Both the position numbers and the translations under genes were made by a program. Shown here one piece after another: positions 1 to 8,444 of a stretch of 64,000 nucleotides of DNA (the first letter of the stretch is position 1; the number at the start of each line of letters is the position of its first letter). The notes beneath the pieces were generated by a model. It ran no database searches. It was not told the origin of the DNA and saw only the letters and a program-made list of their open reading frames with translations. Source of the DNA: Roseateles sp049532965 (lineage in GTDB: Bacteria; Pseudomonadota; Gammaproteobacteria; Burkholderiales; Burkholderiaceae_C); NCBI RefSeq assembly GCF_049532965.1, contig NZ_CP186694.1, forward strand, positions 3,472,001 through 3,536,000, read 5' to 3'.

Positions 1-1462
1 CGAAGCGGTTGAGCGCGTCGTCGATGACGTCGTCGGTATCGGCCGCGCTGGTGTAGATGCGGCTGCCCGCCAGCGTGATGAGTCCATGTGCGGCGTACGC
101 GGCCCCCATCTCTTCCATCATGTGCTTGCGCCGCTTCGCTTCGTCCTTCAGCTTGAGCAGTTTCCAGAGGCTGCTGGTGTCGAGCAGCAACACGCCCGAG
201 GTCTGCAGGTGCACGATGGAGCCCATGTTGTAGGTGACGTAGGGAAGCCCCCGGCGCCGGATGATCTCCTCGAGCCCGCGGCACAGCCGGTCACCCGCGC
301 GGCCGGCCACGCCGGCCGCGTTGATGCGTTCGGCCTCGAGCAGCGCGTGATAGCCGGCCACGCACGACAACGGATTGGCCGACAGGGTGCCGCCGACAAA
401 GGCCCGTTTGGACGTGGTGCCGATGCCGCCGACCAGCGACATCATGATCTCCCGCTTGCCGCCGATGGCGCCCGCCATCGGGTAGCCGCCGGTCAGGCAC
501 TTGCCCAGCACGGTGATGTCGGGCGTGACGCCGAAGTAGGCCTGCGCACCGCCCATGCCGAGCCGGAAGCCGGTGACGACCTCGTCGAAGATCAGCAACG
601 CACCGAATTCGTCGCACAGCGCGCGCACCTGCGCGTTGTAGTCCTTGGCGACGGGCCGCGTGCCGCTTTCCGGACCGAGCGGCTCGAGCAACACCGCCGC
701 AGTGCCGCCACGCAGCCGATTCCATCGCAGCTTGCGCCGCAGTTCCTCCAGGTCGTTGGGCAGGCATTCCTGCGTATGCCCCGTCGCCCCGCGCGGGATG
801 CCGGTCGCCTCGAGGCGGCCGGTCTTCGGCAGGCGCATGCCGTAGACCAACTGATCGCTCCAGCCGTGATACGCGCCGCCGATCTTGATGATCCACTTGC
901 GGCCCGTGTGCGTGCGAGCCAGCCGGACCGCCCCCATCACCGCCTCGGTGCCCGAACCCAGCAGCCGCAGCATCTCGACGCCCGGCATGTGCCTGCAGAC
1001 CAGTTCCGCGAGCTTGACTTCGTACTCATGCAGCAAGCCGGTGACCGGCCCGCAGTCGTCGATGACCGCATGGACGCGCTCCCGCACCGCCGGGTGGTTG
1101 CTGCCGAGCAGCGTCGGACCTCCCGCCTGCAGGAAGTCGATGTAGCGGTTGCCATCGATGTCGGTCAGGTAGGCGCCCTCCGCCCTGGCCATCGCCAGCG
1201 AGAACGGGTGGTTGAAAGCCAGGTTGTGCTGCACACCGCCGGGGATCACCGCCTTGGCCTGCTCGGCCAGGCGGCGCGATCGCGCGCAGTGCTCGTCGAA
1301 CCACCGGAGCACCTTGGGCATCGCGTCCGGCCGGATCGGGCGCATCGGCTGGCTGACCAGCTCCGCGAAGCGGGCATACAGCGCGTCGGTATCGGGCCAC
1401 GTCGAGACGGCGGGGCCGGTGAAGGATGGCGTCTCGGGACGAACGGGGGCGAGCGTGTTCAT
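1..1462 (-). CDS. Class III PLP-dependent aminotransferase (glutamate-1-semialdehyde aminomutase-like), 3' end cut by window edge
   Basis: The frame is open from the ATG at 1462 to the left edge (487 codons, no stop in the window). The product resembles class III aminotransferases of the glutamate-1-semialdehyde 2,1-aminomutase type. Visible landmarks are a substrate-entry segment 'AKAVIPGGVQHN', the PLP-contact motif 'FDEVVTGFR', and the Schiff-base lysine in 'VLGKCLTGGYP'. The start overlaps the stop of the preceding aldolase gene by ATGA, so it is the last visible gene of a coupled carbohydrate operon with an FGGY kinase and a class II aldolase. It is unlikely to be the haem-pathway hemL, because the context is catabolic and the N-terminus carries an extra ~60 residues. 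I infer that it aminates or deaminates an aldehyde or keto intermediate of the operon's substrate. The substrate cannot be read from the sequence. Confidence 0.85.
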   Translation of the reverse strand, partial: MNTLAPVRPETPSFTGPAVSTWPDTDALYARFAELVSQPMRPIRPDAMPKVLRWFDEHCARSRRLAEQAKAVIPGGVQHNLAFNHPFSLAMARAEGAYLTDIDGNRYIDFLQAGGPTLLGSNHPAVRERVHAVIDDCGPVTGLLHEYEVKLAELVCRHMPGVEMLRLLGSGTEAVMGAVRLARTHTGRKWIIKIGGAYHGWSDQLVYGMRLPKTGRLEATGIPRGATGHTQECLPNDLEELRRKLRWNRLRGGTAAVLLEPLGPESGTRPVAKDYNAQVRALCDEFGALLIFDEVVTGFRLGMGGAQAYFGVTPDITVLGKCLTGGYPMAGAIGGKREIMMSLVGGIGTTSKRAFVGGTLSANPLSCVAGYHALLEAERINAAGVAGRAGDRLCRGLEEIIRRRGLPYVTYNMGSIVHLQTSGVLLLDTSSLWKLLKLKDEAKRRKHMMEEMGAAYAAHGLITLAGSRIYTSAADTDDVIDDALNRF

Positions 1463-2151
1463 GGCGATGGGGAGGGGGTGGGAGCCGGCGCTACCGCCGA
1501 TTCATGCGGGACGTTGGCGAGAAGCGAAGCCTGGACGCGCAGCAGCGCCTCGCGCCGCTCCGGGCGACGATCGGCCTCGCCGGCGATGCGCGTGCTCAGC
1601 CAGGTCCGCGCCAGTTGCTCAAGGTCGTCGAGCGCTCGCATCGCCGCGTCGCTGTCGACGCCGCAGCACAGCACGCCGTGGTTGCGCATCAGGTAGGCAT
1701 TGGCCTGCGCGCTGACGACACGCGCGAGCTTGCCGGCCAGCCACCGGCTGCCCGATGGCGCATAGCCTGCGAGCGGCACGCGCGGTCCCAGCGAGCCGAT
1801 CAGGGCCGGAGGGACGTCCAGCGCGAGGCCCAGCAACGCGCAAGCGCTCGCCACCGGTTGGTGCGTGTGGATGGAGCAGCGCACCTCGGGACGCGCCGCC
1901 AGCACGCGCGCATGCAGGCTGCTCTCCACCGAAGGCCGCAGGTGGCCCTCGACGCGGGCCAGGTCGCGGAGCCGGAGCACGCACACATCCTCCGGCGTCA
2001 TCGTCAGGTAGTCGGTGGCGGACGGCGTGACGGCGACGAGGGCATCGTCGATCCTCACCATCAGGTTGCCGCCGGTCGCGGCGAAGTAGCCCTTGCGGGA
2101 CAGTGCCAGGCACAGGTCCACGACCTGGCGTCGTTCAGCGGCGTGCTTCAT
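1459..2151 (-). CDS. Class II aldolase/adducin-family protein
   Basis: 230 residues, starting at an ATG that overlaps the kinase stop (ATGA) and ending in an ATGA overlap with the aminotransferase start. The fold is that of metal-dependent class II aldolases (fuculose-phosphate aldolase or ribulose-phosphate 4-epimerase type). It shows the N-terminal 'GNLMVR' loop, the metal-binding 'HTHQP' histidines, and a late 'RNHGVLCCG' histidine motif. The family cleaves or epimerises phosphorylated sugars or acids with a Zn2+-type metal. Being sandwiched between an FGGY kinase and an aminotransferase suggests it acts on the kinase's phosphorylated product. The C-terminus (about 30 residues, ending in a Pro/Ser run) is longer than in typical enzymes. 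The specific substrate is unknown. Confidence 0.85.
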   Translation of the reverse strand: MKHAAERRQVVDLCLALSRKGYFAATGGNLMVRIDDALVAVTPSATDYLTMTPEDVCVLRLRDLARVEGHLRPSVESSLHARVLAARPEVRCSIHTHQPVASACALLGLALDVPPALIGSLGPRVPLAGYAPSGSRWLAGKLARVVSAQANAYLMRNHGVLCCGVDSDAAMRALDDLEQLARTWLSTRIAGEADRRPERREALLRVQASLLANVPHESAVAPAPTPSPSP

Positions 2152-3770
2152 GCGATGACGGCCTGGGACGCGGCGGGCGCGCCCGTTGGCGCGTTGAGCC
2201 GGTGGTAGAGCGGCGCGAGGCGCGCGCGCACCTCCTTGAACGCCTCGAACTTGTCCTGATAGAGCCGGCGCAGCGCGGGCGACGGCTCGAAGACCTGGCG
2301 CGTCCGCCGCAGGGCCTGCGCGTCGTCGAAGCTCAACTCGCCCATCCCGACGGCAGCGATGAAGGCCGCGCCGATGGCGTTGGCCTGGATCGGGCTCTCG
2401 AGCTGACGGATCGGCTGGCCGGTGACGTCCGCGATGATCTGGCACCACACGTCGCTCTGCGCGCCGCCGCCGACCGCGGCGATCGTGCCGACATCGCGTC
2501 CCAGCAGCCGCGCGAACGGCTCCAGCATCCACCGGGTGTTGAGCGCGACGCCCTCCAGGAACGCGCGGAAGATGTCCTCCCGCGAGTGCTCCAGCGACAG
2601 GTTGATCAGGCCGGCGCGCAATCGCGGATCGTCGACCGGGGTGCGCTCGCCGAAAAGCCAGGGTGTATAGATCAGGCCGCGCGCGCCCGGCGGCACGCGT
2701 GCCGCGATCGTGTTGAGCAACTCGTACGCGGCGGGGTGCTCCTCGTCGCTGGCGAGTTCGTCGCGGTGGAAGAGGATGCGATCGCGCAGAAAGGACAGGT
2801 TGGCCCCGGCCGTCGATTGCAGGGCCATGGCCAGGTAGCGGCCGGTCACGGCGCACGGCACCGCGGCGATCTTGCGCAGCACGTCGGTCTTCATGCGAGG
2901 CACATGGGCGCCCAGCCACGAGGAGGTACCGAGGTACAGGTGGCTCTCGTAGTCGCCGACCGCCGCGCCTACCGCCACCGCCGAGTTGTCGACGGCGCCC
3001 GCGACCACGACCGTGCCGGCCGACAGCCCGAGCGCCTCGGCGACGTCGGGCAGCAGCGTGCCGATCACGTCGGTCGACTGGACGATCTCGGGCAGCTTGT
3101 GCTCTTCCACGCCGAGCAGGCGCAGCAGGCTGGCGTCATATCGGATGCGACGGGGATCACGGTTGTCCGTGACCCAGGCCGTCAGGATCGAGTCCTGCGT
3201 CGCGCAGAGCCGGCCGGTCAGGCGCAGGTTCAGGAAGTCGAGCGCATTCAGGAACTTGTGGGTGCGCGCGTAGACCTCCGGCATCTCGTCGCGGACGAAG
3301 GCCAGGTGACCGGCGATGTCGCGACCGGTGGCCGAGGGCGCACCGCCGGTCAGCTTCAGCCAGCGCCAGAGCTTGAGCGGCGCGTAGCCTTCGATGTTGA
3401 ACAGCTTGCTCCGCGCCCGGCGGGCGATCGCGGCGGCGCCGCGCGCATCGAGCCAGCTGATGGCCCGCCCGATCGGCTGGCCGGCGCGATCGACACAGAC
3501 GGTAACCTCGGTCTGCGTGGAGCAGCACACGGCCACCACGCGCCGCCTCAGCGCGGCGTCCGCTGCCAGCAGCTCGTTGGCGGCCATCAGCAGCGCGCGC
3601 CACCAGGCCTCGGGATCCTGCTCCGCCCGCGCGCCCTGGACATGCAGCGCCACCGGCTGGAAAGCCCACGACCGCACGCTCCCGTCCAGCGCGACGAGCG
3701 CGCATTTGCATCCCGATGTGCCGAGGTCCACGGCCAGCACGAGGCGGGCATCGATCGCGGTGTCGGTCAT
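2148..3770 (-). CDS. FGGY-family carbohydrate kinase
   Basis: 540 residues from the ATG at 3770 (MTDTAIDARLVLAVDLGTSG). The 'DLGTSGCKCALV' phosphate-1 loop opens an actin-like ATPase fold. Further FGGY landmarks are 'CSTQTEVTVCVD', the central 'GAVDNSAVAVGAAVGD' segment and the adenosine-binding 'AVGGGAQSDVWCQIIADVTG'. Family members (xylulokinase, ribulokinase, glycerol kinase and others) phosphorylate polyols or ketoses in the cytoplasm. The start overlaps the TorF porin stop by one base, and the stop overlaps the aldolase ATG. The operon order (porin, kinase, aldolase, aminotransferase) indicates uptake followed by phosphorylation, then cleavage or epimerisation. The sugar is not determinable here. 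A much longer open frame exists upstream, but its first 190 residues are the antisense-like shadow of the porin gene. Confidence 0.9.
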   Translation of the reverse strand: MTDTAIDARLVLAVDLGTSGCKCALVALDGSVRSWAFQPVALHVQGARAEQDPEAWWRALLMAANELLAADAALRRRVVAVCCSTQTEVTVCVDRAGQPIGRAISWLDARGAAAIARRARSKLFNIEGYAPLKLWRWLKLTGGAPSATGRDIAGHLAFVRDEMPEVYARTHKFLNALDFLNLRLTGRLCATQDSILTAWVTDNRDPRRIRYDASLLRLLGVEEHKLPEIVQSTDVIGTLLPDVAEALGLSAGTVVVAGAVDNSAVAVGAAVGDYESHLYLGTSSWLGAHVPRMKTDVLRKIAAVPCAVTGRYLAMALQSTAGANLSFLRDRILFHRDELASDEEHPAAYELLNTIAARVPPGARGLIYTPWLFGERTPVDDPRLRAGLINLSLEHSREDIFRAFLEGVALNTRWMLEPFARLLGRDVGTIAAVGGGAQSDVWCQIIADVTGQPIRQLESPIQANAIGAAFIAAVGMGELSFDDAQALRRTRQVFEPSPALRRLYQDKFEAFKEVRARLAPLYHRLNAPTGAPAASQAVIA

Positions 3771-4672
3771 CAGAACTTTCGGGCGACCGAGAGCACCAGC
3801 CGGTTGTTGTCCTGCGCACGCAGCCGGTCGCCGTCGAGGACGAGGAACAGCTCGCGCGCCTTGGTGCGCGTGGTGAGCCACTCCGCACTCCACTGGAAGC
3901 CCCAGCGCGTGTGCGTGATGCCGATCGCGTAATCGCTGAAGTCGGCCTCCTTGAAGTGCCGGATCTTCTGCGCCCCGGCATGCAGGTTCAACGTCGTCGC
4001 GGCCCCGAGCGGAATCTTGTAGCCGAGGTCGAACAGCCAGCTGCCGCGCGAGTTGCGGTCGCCGCGGGCATAGCACTCGATCGCCTTGGTCGGATCGACG
4101 GAGACCGCCAGGATCTGGCCGCACACGCCGCCGGTGTCTGCGCCGCGGTAGGTACGCGACAGCACGTTGAGGATGCGTCCTTCGAGCGCGCCCCAGCCGA
4201 TCTCGAGCACCGCATAGGAGGTGTCGTAGCGCGTCGTCTTGAAGTCGGTCGGGACGCCAGCTTCCAGGTCGAGGCCATGCGGCGCGGAGAACTTGGCGCC
4301 GGGGAAGAACTCGGTCGCCAGTCCGACGCCGAAGTGCCATCCATCGGGATCGCCGAACCGGTAGCCGGTGCCGAGCAGCAGGTTGTAGCCGTCGGCGTTG
4401 GTGTAGGACTTCTTGCTGACCGTCGAGAGCTGGACCAGCCCGATGATTCCGCTCTCATGGGCCATCTGAACGCTGAGTTGCGCGCCGGGACCGTTGAGCG
4501 AGTCGGAGATGCCGCGGTTGCGCTGGTCGGTCACCAGCTTGACCTCGGTGTCGACGGCAAAGGTGGCGGTCTGCACCTCGTCCGGCTTGGCGAGCGTGGA
4601 CGTGCCTTCGGCCGCGACATTGCCCGTGAGGGCGGCGCCCAGCGCCAGGGCGAGCAATCGATGGTGTTGCAT
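3770..4672 (-). CDS. TorF-family putative outer-membrane porin
   Basis: 300 residues with a Sec signal peptide (MQHHRLLALALGAALTGNVAAEG). The mature part is rich in alternating aromatic/polar beta-strand segments and ends in Phe ('SVARKF'), the usual BAM recognition signature of outer-membrane barrels. Segments such as 'VDTEVKLVTDQRNRGISDS' and 'GYRFGDPDGWHFGVGL' match the conserved proteobacterial barrel family often labelled TorF or TIGR02001. An AAGG Shine-Dalgarno sits six bases before the ATG. It is translationally linked to the kinase (TGATG), so it probably supplies outer-membrane passage for the same substrate. The family function is otherwise poorly known. Confidence 0.8.
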   Translation of the reverse strand: MQHHRLLALALGAALTGNVAAEGTSTLAKPDEVQTATFAVDTEVKLVTDQRNRGISDSLNGPGAQLSVQMAHESGIIGLVQLSTVSKKSYTNADGYNLLLGTGYRFGDPDGWHFGVGLATEFFPGAKFSAPHGLDLEAGVPTDFKTTRYDTSYAVLEIGWGALEGRILNVLSRTYRGADTGGVCGQILAVSVDPTKAIECYARGDRNSRGSWLFDLGYKIPLGAATTLNLHAGAQKIRHFKEADFSDYAIGITHTRWGFQWSAEWLTTRTKARELFLVLDGDRLRAQDNNRLVLSVARKF

Positions 4673-4690
4673 GGGGGGCCTTTCGTTGGC

Positions 4691-5110
4691 TCAGGGGGCC
4701 TTGCACACGGGCGTGGACGGCAGCTCGGCGACGCGGGCGAAGCGCTCGGTCTGGCCCAGGATCTCGGCGCCGACGAAGGCGCGCAGATGGACCTCGCCCG
4801 ACTTCACGCGCAACGCGCCCTTGTATTTCTTGCCATCGCGCGGATCGAAGACCCAGCCGTCACGCCAGGCGTCGCCGTCGTAGCGCTCCAGCCGCGCGAT
4901 CACCGTGCCGCAGGTGTCCTTCGGCGTGCCGGCGTCCTTGTCCCAGACGATGCGTCCGCACAGCGCGGTGGCCTTGTCCGCGCAGGCCTTGAACTCGATG
5001 ACGGCGTCCTTCTCGCCCGTCATCCAGAGACCTGCGGCATCGTCTGGCGCGGCCACGACACAGACCGGCACAGCCAGGCCCATCAGCAGGGCAGTGGTGA
5101 TTCGGAACAT
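4691..5110 (-). CDS. DUF2147 family exported protein
   Basis: 139 residues, first gene of the minus-strand operon, with a strong GGAGAGAG Shine-Dalgarno. It has a clear signal peptide (MFRITTALLMGLAVPVCVVAA). The mature domain follows the DUF2147 pattern: 'GLWMTGEKDAVIEFKAC', a 'CGRIVWDKDAG' segment, 'DGWVFDPRDGKKYKG' and a terminal 'FARVAELP' strand. DUF2147 proteins are small periplasmic beta-rich proteins of unknown biochemical role. It has an 18-base gap to the TorF gene and an inverted-repeat operator upstream. Its membership in a carbohydrate operon suggests an envelope accessory role, which is inference. Confidence 0.85.
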   Translation of the reverse strand: MFRITTALLMGLAVPVCVVAAPDDAAGLWMTGEKDAVIEFKACADKATALCGRIVWDKDAGTPKDTCGTVIARLERYDGDAWRDGWVFDPRDGKKYKGALRVKSGEVHLRAFVGAEILGQTERFARVAELPSTPVCKAP

Positions 5111-5131
5111 CGGCTCTCTCCTCGACCAGCG

Positions 5132-5168
5132 GTCATCACGATAGCGATGACTAAAGTCTAGTGATGAC
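5132..5168. promoter_or_regulatory. Candidate operator upstream of the DUF2147-porin-kinase operon
   Basis: A perfect 8-bp inverted repeat, GTCATCAC (5132-5139) and GTGATGAC (5161-5168), encloses ACGATAGCGAT (5138-5148), an internal GACT-aa-AGTC palindrome (5149-5158) and CTAGTG (5158-5163). It lies 22 bp upstream of the first ATG of the operon. The elements ACGATAGCGAT and CTAGTG recur upstream of the neighbouring MFS gene. I infer binding by the adjacent TetR regulator. Confidence 0.5.
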
Positions 5169-5265
5169 TATTTTTCCGCACGAGTGGGAGGAACCCTGAC
5201 GGCCGGACCCAGGAAGGCGGGGACGCCCGCAGGGTTACCGACGAGGGCGAGTGACGGGGACGCGA

Positions 5266-6423
5266 TCAGACGGAAGGAGCGCGCTGGGACCGCGGCGCAT
5301 GGCCCCTGAGCAGGGCGATGCCGGTCAGCACGGAGAAGGCGACGCTGACGAGCGGCACCTTTCCGGCCTGCTCGCCCTCGACGACGAAGGACGCCATCAA
5401 CGGCCCGAAGGCGACGCCGAACAGCTGAGCGGCCGGCACGAGGGAGGCGACGCGACCGGTGGTGTCGGCCGCGAAGGCCAGCGCCATCTGGAACGGCGCG
5501 GCGAACAGCCACACGAAGGTGAAGACGGCGCACAGCAGCGCGAAGGCCGTGGTGTCGTTCGCGATCGTGCGCCCGATCCCATACGCCGACAGACCGAGCA
5601 GCAGCGCGCAGAGGGACAGCGTCGGCCGAACGGGAATCCGGCGCACCAGCACCGAGCCGAAGCATCCGCCGATCACCTGCATGCCAAGGCCGGCCGCGAT
5701 CAGCGTCTGGATCGCGACGGTCCCGAAACCGGCGCGCTGGCCGAGTGGCTCGATGTAGGCCCAGAGCGATCCGAGGGTCGCCATGAGCAGGAAGGACACG
5801 ACCAGCGGCATGGCATGCCGGATCGACCAGGCGAAGCCATCGACCGCCACCGCGGCGAGCGGCCGCAAGCCAGCCGGCAGACCGGCCGCCAGCACGGCGG
5901 CGCCGCAGGACAGGACGGCGAGCGCGACGAACGCGCCCTGCCATCCGTGACCGGGCACGACGAGCTGCGCGAGCGCCAACCCCACCAGGCCCTGGGCTGC
6001 GGTCTGCACGACGAAGAAGATGCCGGCCTTGCGTTCGGGCCGGGCGGTCCTGACCAGCACACTGGTGGTGGACCAGACGAGCACGCCCTCACCGATGCCC
6101 GCCGCCGCGCGGATCACGCTGAAGGCCAGGTCGCCGGCCACATGCAGCGTCGCCACATTCAGCCCGGCCGCGATGAGCGCGGCGACCGCGGTGGTCAGGC
6201 GCAAGCGCGCGAGCGGCAACACCAGGTCACCGAGCAGCACGCCAGCGCCAAGGCCGACGATCTCCGCCATCGCCACAAGGCCGACGCCTTCCAGGCTGAC
6301 GCGGCCGGATTCAAGCAGCGCGCCCAGCACCAACGGCTGCAATCCCAGCATCAACAGCGCGATGGACCCCACCGCGATCGCCAGCGGCCACACGTGCGGG
6401 GCGGATTCCCGGATCGTCGTCAT
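5266..6423 (-). CDS. MFS transporter
   Basis: 385 residues from ATG 6423. It is almost wholly hydrophobic, with about 12 predicted membrane helices, and the first starts near residue 12 (LAIAVGSIALLMLGL). The central loop 'RTARPERKAG' after helix 4 and the overall length fit the major facilitator superfamily (drug:H+ or sugar-efflux type). It is divergent from the tetR gene, and their shared upstream region holds the same motif found before the carbohydrate operon. The direction of transport and the substrate cannot be judged. Import of the operon's sugar or export of a toxic metabolite are both possible. Confidence 0.85.
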   Translation of the reverse strand: MTTIRESAPHVWPLAIAVGSIALLMLGLQPLVLGALLESGRVSLEGVGLVAMAEIVGLGAGVLLGDLVLPLARLRLTTAVAALIAAGLNVATLHVAGDLAFSVIRAAAGIGEGVLVWSTTSVLVRTARPERKAGIFFVVQTAAQGLVGLALAQLVVPGHGWQGAFVALAVLSCGAAVLAAGLPAGLRPLAAVAVDGFAWSIRHAMPLVVSFLLMATLGSLWAYIEPLGQRAGFGTVAIQTLIAAGLGMQVIGGCFGSVLVRRIPVRPTLSLCALLLGLSAYGIGRTIANDTTAFALLCAVFTFVWLFAAPFQMALAFAADTTGRVASLVPAAQLFGVAFGPLMASFVVEGEQAGKVPLVSVAFSVLTGIALLRGHAPRSQRAPSV

Positions 6424-6461
6424 TCGCTTCTCCTGCACGCCGCGGCCGCGGCTACACTGAA

Positions 6462-6480
6462 CACTAGCTATCGCTATCGT
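6462..6480. promoter_or_regulatory. Candidate TetR operator in the MFS/tetR divergent region
   Basis: Read on the minus strand, the site is ACGATAGCGATAGCTAGTG. It shares ACGATAGCGAT and CTAGTG, in the same order and orientation, with the site before the DUF2147 operon. Here the gap between them is only two bases instead of nine. It sits 38 bp upstream of the MFS ATG and 66 bp upstream of the TetR ATG. Confidence 0.5.
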
Positions 6481-6546
6481 TGAATCATCGCTCCGAGTCC
6501 GCCGTGATGGGCTGGGAGAATCCCGGACGCACACGACGCCCACCCC

Positions 6547-7239
6547 ATGCCGACCTCCCGCCGCCCTGCCCCGCCTCTGACCACCAAGGTGCAACCCGCG
6601 CAGCAGCGCGCGACGGAGACCTTCGAGCGCATCCTCGACGCCGCGGCCAAGACGCTGACCGAGGTCGGCATCGAGCGGCTGTCGACCAATCTGGTGTGCG
6701 AACGGGCGGGGCTGTCGCCGCCGGCGCTCTATCGCTACTTCCCGAACAAGTACTCGTTGCTGGCGGAACTGGGCCAGCGGCTGATGCAGCGGCAGAACGA
6801 ATGTATCGACCGATGGGTCTCGGAAGAGGTGCTGGCCGGCGGTGTGCCGGCGGTGGAGGCGGCGCTGGTCGGGCTGCTGCTCGACACCTTCGAGGTGACG
6901 CGGCAGACGGAAGGCGGCGTGTGGATCATGCGGGCGCTGCGCGCGGTGCCGGTGCTGGAGCAGGTGCGGCTGGGGTCGCATGCGCAGGTGACGGAGGCGC
7001 AAGCCCGGTTGCTCGCGCGGGCGCTGCCCGGCGCCAGGCCGGCGGAGCTGAAGCTGGTCAGCCGCATCGTCGTCGAGCTGATCTACGCGACGGTGGAGAT
7101 GCTGTTCGACGAGACGCTCGATGCGCGGCGCGTGGCCGCGGTGACCGCGGGCATGATGGCGAGCCACCTGGAGCGGCTGGTCCCTCGGCCGGGCGACGCC
7201 ATGTGGCCCGCGGCGAAGCGGTCCCGGCGCCGCGCCTGA
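6547..7239 (+). CDS. TetR/AcrR-family transcriptional regulator
   Basis: 230 residues. The N-terminal helix-turn-helix is typical of TetR: 'RILDAAAKTLTEVGIERLSTNLVCERAGLSPPALYRYFPNKYSLL' in outline (residues ~27-75), ending in the diagnostic 'YRYFPNKYSL' motif. The rest is an all-helical ligand-binding domain. It is transcribed divergently from the MFS gene, the usual arrangement for a local repressor. The related motif upstream of the carbohydrate operon makes it a candidate regulator of that operon too. There is no clear Shine-Dalgarno before the first ATG, so a slightly different start is possible. Confidence 0.9.
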   Translation: MPTSRRPAPPLTTKVQPAQQRATETFERILDAAAKTLTEVGIERLSTNLVCERAGLSPPALYRYFPNKYSLLAELGQRLMQRQNECIDRWVSEEVLAGGVPAVEAALVGLLLDTFEVTRQTEGGVWIMRALRAVPVLEQVRLGSHAQVTEAQARLLARALPGARPAELKLVSRIVVELIYATVEMLFDETLDARRVAAVTAGMMASHLERLVPRPGDAMWPAAKRSRRRA

Positions 7240-7248
7240 CCGAGCCGC

Positions 7249-8313
7249 TCACGCCCGCTTTTCCCGGGATCGCCGGCTGCCGGCCTTGCCGATCGCCTTC
7301 CACTTGCCGCGCAGCGCGATGCGCTCGAGCGCGGTGAGTTCGCCGCGTTGGGCGTCGCGCATCAGCTTCTTGTAGTTGTCGAGCCGGTCCGCATCCACGT
7401 GGGCCTGCACGGCGCATCCGGGCTCGCCCTCATGGCGGCAGTCGCGGAAGCGGCAGTGCTGCGCCAGCGCCTGCACGTCCTCGAACGACGCGGCCAGCGT
7501 GCGCGCGTCCGCATCGGGCCGGAAGGTGCGCAGCCCCGGCGTGTCGATGATGCAGCCGCCATGCGGGCAACGATGCAGCGAGCGGGCGGTCGTGGTGTGC
7601 CGGCCACGGCCATCGCTCTTGCGGACACCACCGGTTGCCTGACCGGCGCCCGTCAGCGTGTTGATCAGCGTCGACTTGCCGGCGCCCGAAGAGCCGAGTA
7701 GCACCAGCGTCTGGCCGGGATGCAGCCAGGGGCCCAGGTCGGTGCAGGTTTCCCGCGACAGCGCGTTGACCGGCAGCACCGGGACTGTGGCGGGCAGGCG
7801 GGCGTACATCTCGGCGATGCGTTCCTGCGCGTCGATCGCGATGTCGCGCTTGGTCAGCACGACGACCGGCACCACGTCGCAGGCTCGCACCATGGCGATA
7901 TAGCGCTCCATGCGGCGCGCGTTGAAGTCGGCGTCCAGTCCCATCACGAGCAGCGCCGCATCGACGTTGCTGGCGAGCGGCTGACGCCGTCCGTCATTGG
8001 CGCGGCGGGCGATCTGCGTGACCGGCTCGATGCGGTCGGCGATCCAGGCCTGACCGTGGGCGTCCACCTGCACGCTGACCCAGTCGCCGATCGTCAACGG
8101 CTGCGCCGTGATTTGAAGCTGCTGGACCAGCGCGTGCAATGTGCGGGCCTGGAGTTCGGAGCGACCATCATGCAGCACGAAGCAGTCGCGCTGCGATTCG
8201 GTCACGCGTGCGAGGCGTATGGGGAGGTCGCGCGCGGCCAGTTGCGCGGCGCGGGTGGCGATGAGGGGAGAAAGACCGAGCGCTTGCAGCGACTCGAATT
8301 CGATGTCGATCAT
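7249..8313 (-). CDS. rsgA: Small ribosomal subunit biogenesis GTPase RsgA (YjeQ/EngC)
   Basis: 354 residues with the circularly permuted GTPase order characteristic of RsgA. An N-terminal OB-like domain comes first, then G4 'VLTKRD', then the P-loop 'GSSGAGKSTLINTLTG', then G3 'DTPGLR'. The C-terminus has a Cys/His zinc motif ('CRFRDCRHEGEPGC'). RsgA binds the 30S subunit and promotes late maturation and release of RbfA in the cytoplasm. It is convergent with the tetR gene, with only nine bases between stops. A perfect hairpin sits 25 bases upstream of the ATG, and a short ORF with a strong ribosome site precedes it. Confidence 0.93.
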   Translation of the reverse strand: MIDIEFESLQALGLSPLIATRAAQLAARDLPIRLARVTESQRDCFVLHDGRSELQARTLHALVQQLQITAQPLTIGDWVSVQVDAHGQAWIADRIEPVTQIARRANDGRRQPLASNVDAALLVMGLDADFNARRMERYIAMVRACDVVPVVVLTKRDIAIDAQERIAEMYARLPATVPVLPVNALSRETCTDLGPWLHPGQTLVLLGSSGAGKSTLINTLTGAGQATGGVRKSDGRGRHTTTARSLHRCPHGGCIIDTPGLRTFRPDADARTLAASFEDVQALAQHCRFRDCRHEGEPGCAVQAHVDADRLDNYKKLMRDAQRGELTALERIALRGKWKAIGKAGSRRSREKRA

Positions 8314-8337
8314 GGGGATCCAATGATGCTTGGCTTC

Positions 8338-8355
8338 GTTCGCGCAGGTGCGAAC
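8338..8355. promoter_or_regulatory. Perfect inverted repeat in the rsgA leader
   Basis: GTTCGC-GCAGGT-GCGAAC: 6-bp perfect arms with a 6-base loop, 25 bases before the rsgA ATG. No U-tract follows, so it is not a standard terminator. It could be an operator or an RNA hairpin near the ribosome site. Confidence 0.3.
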
Positions 8356-8444
8356 GCGTCCACGCGCGTCGGCGCATGGTGCGAAGAGGTGGGAAGCCGG
8401 CCGCGACTGACGCGGCGATCAATGGACCCGCAGGGGACGCAGGT

